Positions 14,845-16,791 of a stretch of 16,791 bases of DNA are shown piece after piece. Source of the DNA: Elusimicrobiota bacterium (GTDB lineage: Bacteria > Elusimicrobiota > UBA5214 > JBBAAG01). The notes beneath the pieces are model-generated. The model was not told the DNA's origin. It saw nothing but the letters and a program-made list of their open reading frames with translations, and made no database searches. The number at the start of each line of letters is the position of its first letter. The first letter of the stretch is position 1. The DNA lies in contig JBBAAG010000074.1 of the NCBI GenBank assembly GCA_041658405.1, positions 1 through 16,791 on the forward strand, given 5' to 3'. The position numbers were made by a program, and so were the translations under genes.

Positions 14845-14872
14845 AAAAAATGTTTATTTGTTAACATTTTTT
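14845..14872. repeat. AT-rich perfect inverted repeat upstream of the porin gene
   Basis: AAAAAATGTT (14845-14854) and AACATTTTTT (14863-14872) are exact reverse complements around an 8-base spacer. The element lies between the diverging livK and porin genes, about 30 bases outside the livK -35 box and 41 bases before the porin ATG. It could be an operator for a shared regulator or a structure in the porin leader. A weak TTGCAT/TAACAT promoter for the porin overlaps it. Confidence 0.5.
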
Positions 14873-14913
14873 ACAGCCTGTTGTTGTAAGGAATATTTTA
14901 TTAGGGAGGGAAA

Positions 14914-16113
14914 ATGAAGAAGTTTTTAGTTGTATTTCTCAGCTTGATTCTACTTACACAGGTTAGTATGGTAATCGCGGAAGACGCACCCACAGCAGTG
15001 GGGCAGCAAGCTCCGGCAGTAGCAGTAGTGGAAGTACCAAAGAAAAAAGAGTTGATGCCGTTAACCTTCTCCGGGTACGTTCGCCTGCGGACGTTATGGG
15101 AAGAACAGGGTACGCTTGACGAGAATTTTACGTTCCGTTTTGATGAATGGTCACTCGGATTGAAGAAAGACCTTAATGAAAACGTAAACGCCGTAGTTGC
15201 TGCGCTTATTTACGGAGGTAACTATTTCTTTTTAGAACACGCGTATGTAGATTTTAAAAATATGCCGTTGAACGGTATCATCCGTGTCGGTGCATCAAGA
15301 AACTCATGTTTTGGCCTTGTTCCCGGATTTCCTAGCCGTAAGACCACGAATTACGGGATGGTATCAATGGCGTTCACAATGGACCGTATCATTGGCGTAC
15401 AGTACTTAATGAAACCAATCAAAATGTTGGAACTCAACGTTGGATTGCACAACGGGCCGGATATAAAAACACGTAACGTTGGAGAAGGGGCGCAGGTTGT
15501 TGCTATAATGGCAGATCGTGACCAAACATTCTCAGGCGTAATGCGTAATGATACAGATATAAATAAAGACCTCTCCGCGAGATTAGGGATTGTATTAGAT
15601 AAAATTGCAAACATTGGCCTTTCCGGCACATACGGGCGGTTGTCAAACAATGACCTCGCTACGGTTAATACCGCAGCGGGACGCGCAGGAACCTTGTTGT
15701 GGACTGATAAAACAAAATCGAGGCTCGGGCTTGATTTTATGTTCACAATGCTTGACCCTATCATCTGCCAGGGTGAATATTATTATGGGCAGAACAGCGA
15801 GTTCGGCCTTACGGGCGCACAAATAATGCTTGGGTATCAACTTAAACAAAAAGTAATGGATAAAGGTAAAGAAGTACAGAAACCGTGGATCGATTTTCTT
15901 TGCCGTTACGGTGAACTCACACCGAATGTGGAAGCAAAACCTACGTTATCACAAACCTGGAAACTATACCAGGGTGTGTTCTCAACAGTCTGGCGGTTCG
16001 CACCTGGCATGCAACTACAGTTTGAATACGAAAAGAATTATGAGAAAGACGCTGGGTTAGCGAATCAGGTAAAGAACGACTTTGCGTTGGTTGAACTAAC
16101 ATTTTTCTATTGA
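14914..16113 (+). CDS. Putative outer-membrane porin-like beta-barrel protein
   Basis: A 399-residue protein with a clear signal peptide (residues 1-22, ending MVIA before ED). A Pro/Ala/Val/Lys linker (about 23-47) is followed by a long region of alternating polar and hydrophobic strands from GYVRLRTLW at about 54. Its end FALVELTFFY has the aromatic terminal residue required by the outer-membrane insertion machinery. It resembles alginate-type or phosphate-selective-like porins in layout, but I cannot name the family. It probably forms a diffusion channel. It diverges from livK, so it may supply the outer-membrane step for the Liv substrate. GGGAGGG lies three bases before the ATG. Its stop overlaps the end of the converging gene by 7 bases. 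Confidence 0.75.
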   Translation: MKKFLVVFLSLILLTQVSMVIAEDAPTAVGQQAPAVAVVEVPKKKELMPLTFSGYVRLRTLWEEQGTLDENFTFRFDEWSLGLKKDLNENVNAVVAALIYGGNYFFLEHAYVDFKNMPLNGIIRVGASRNSCFGLVPGFPSRKTTNYGMVSMAFTMDRIIGVQYLMKPIKMLELNVGLHNGPDIKTRNVGEGAQVVAIMADRDQTFSGVMRNDTDINKDLSARLGIVLDKIANIGLSGTYGRLSNNDLATVNTAAGRAGTLLWTDKTKSRLGLDFMFTMLDPIICQGEYYYGQNSEFGLTGAQIMLGYQLKQKVMDKGKEVQKPWIDFLCRYGELTPNVEAKPTLSQTWKLYQGVFSTVWRFAPGMQLQFEYEKNYEKDAGLANQVKNDFALVELTFFY

Positions 16114-16791
16114 TAATTTGATGTAGAGTAAACTTTTTCCGGGATAATATCGATCCCGAAAACATCTAAGTTTCCTCTCAACACAGTTTGGTTGTCATCA
16201 ACATATAAGGTAAGGTAAAACAATAGCCATGGGATTGATACTTTTATCTTATATGCAGGCACTTGCTGGCCTTTATACATAATTGTTGCGGTTTTCCCCA
16301 GGGTTTCAACTTTTGTATCGCACCACTCAATCTTGTTTTCATTTAAATACGACATGTTGTAAACACCATTCGGTTTTTTGTATTCATTATTGATAAGGAA
16401 CAACGCGATACCCATGGCGGTATAGTCGCCAAGTTTTAAGGGTAGGTCTTTACTTTTTTTCTTCCCTTTAGATGATTCAAGCGTGAGGCATAGTTTATCT
16501 TTTACAGAAGTACCCTCAATATTCCTGATTTCCTCCGGGGTTTTAATAACAGTTTTTATTGTGCGGACATACAGTTTATGGTCAATGGTATTATATTCAT
16601 CAGTTGTAGTTTCTTTCCCAAAGAAAGGTATCGGAATGTTGGAGTACGCTTTTAATGTACAGGCATACACTTCTTCCCCCGCAATTACGGTTGTAGAATC
16701 AATAATCTTTACTTTGATATACCCGAACCTATTACCGTCTTTATAAAACCCAGCTTGTTGATTGAATACCACATGTTCCGCGGAGAACGTA
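16107..16791 (-). CDS. Unknown beta-rich, probably exported protein, 5' end outside window
   Basis: The frame runs from the right edge to a TAG at 16109-16107, at least 228 residues. An internal GTG at 16772 could open a 221-residue form, but the frame stays open to the edge and reads TFSAEHVVFNQQAGF there, so the true start lies further right. The protein is rich in beta-strand patterns: FGYIKVKIIDSTTVIAGEEVYACTL, DHKLYVRTIKTV, then GLPLKLGDYTAMG-like and LFYLTLYVDDNQTVLRGNLDVFG segments. The layout, with a measured quantity converted through successive strands, faintly resembles DUF3108/LolA-like envelope proteins, but no motif is decisive. It converges with the porin gene. Confidence 0.6.
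   Translation of the reverse strand, partial: TFSAEHVVFNQQAGFYKDGNRFGYIKVKIIDSTTVIAGEEVYACTLKAYSNIPIPFFGKETTTDEYNTIDHKLYVRTIKTVIKTPEEIRNIEGTSVKDKLCLTLESSKGKKKSKDLPLKLGDYTAMGIALFLINNEYKKPNGVYNMSYLNENKIEWCDTKVETLGKTATIMYKGQQVPAYKIKVSIPWLLFYLTLYVDDNQTVLRGNLDVFGIDIIPEKVYSTSNYQ

Noticed and set aside
1..16791. CRISPR arrays, insertion sequences, prophage genes, tRNA or rRNA genes
   Set aside because: No regularly spaced direct repeats, transposase, integrase or phage motifs, or tRNA-like or rRNA segments were seen by eye on either strand.

Overview
The window is a stretch of chromosome from a Gram-negative, probably anaerobic bacterium. A signal-peptide protein ending in Phe-Tyr looks like an outer-membrane barrel, which implies an outer membrane. 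A ferredoxin-linked disulfide reductase with a rubredoxin tail and an anaerobe-type phenylacetate-CoA ligase suggest ferredoxin-based, low-oxygen metabolism. Gene order and moderate base composition do not match a model organism I know. An uncultivated lineage (for example Firestonebacteria- or Elusimicrobiota-like) is only a guess.

Left part (1-1976). The minus strand at the left edge carries two RadC/JAB-type pieces. One (558-821) keeps the HNHPSG zinc-protease-like motif but lacks the first half of its domain. The other (from 598 to the left edge, open throughout) is a whole JAB-like domain whose metal ligands appear lost, followed by a charged helical tail. Diverging from them on the plus strand, behind a good sigma-70-type promoter, is a three-gene redox cluster: a glutaredoxin-like protein, a ferredoxin:thioredoxin-reductase catalytic chain fused to rubredoxin, and a small membrane-anchored coiled-coil protein.

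Middle part (1977-8486, minus strand). A tightly packed run, in transcription order: a secreted SH3-like protein, Hsp20, ClpB, RsmA (KsgA), a phosphoglucomutase/phosphomannomutase and a GIY-YIG protein. The last four genes lie 0-10 bases apart and two junctions are TAAATG. This suggests co-expression of protein-rescue, ribosome-maturation and sugar-phosphate functions.

Right-middle part (8631-14722, minus strand). A complete branched-chain-type amino-acid ABC transporter (livK, then livH, livM, livG, livF) ends with a phenylacetate-CoA ligase (paaK). A strong hairpin terminator lies between livK and livH, so the binding protein is probably made in excess of the membrane parts. The presence of paaK suggests the imported substrate may be aromatic or that its carbon skeleton is handled as an aryl-CoA.

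Right end (14723-16791). The divergent region upstream of livK holds a clear livK promoter and an AT-rich perfect inverted repeat in front of a porin-like gene on the plus strand. This gene could provide the outer-membrane step for the Liv system. It converges with, and overlaps by 7 bases, a minus-strand gene of unknown function that runs off the right edge. I saw no tRNA, rRNA, CRISPR array, insertion sequence or phage genes.
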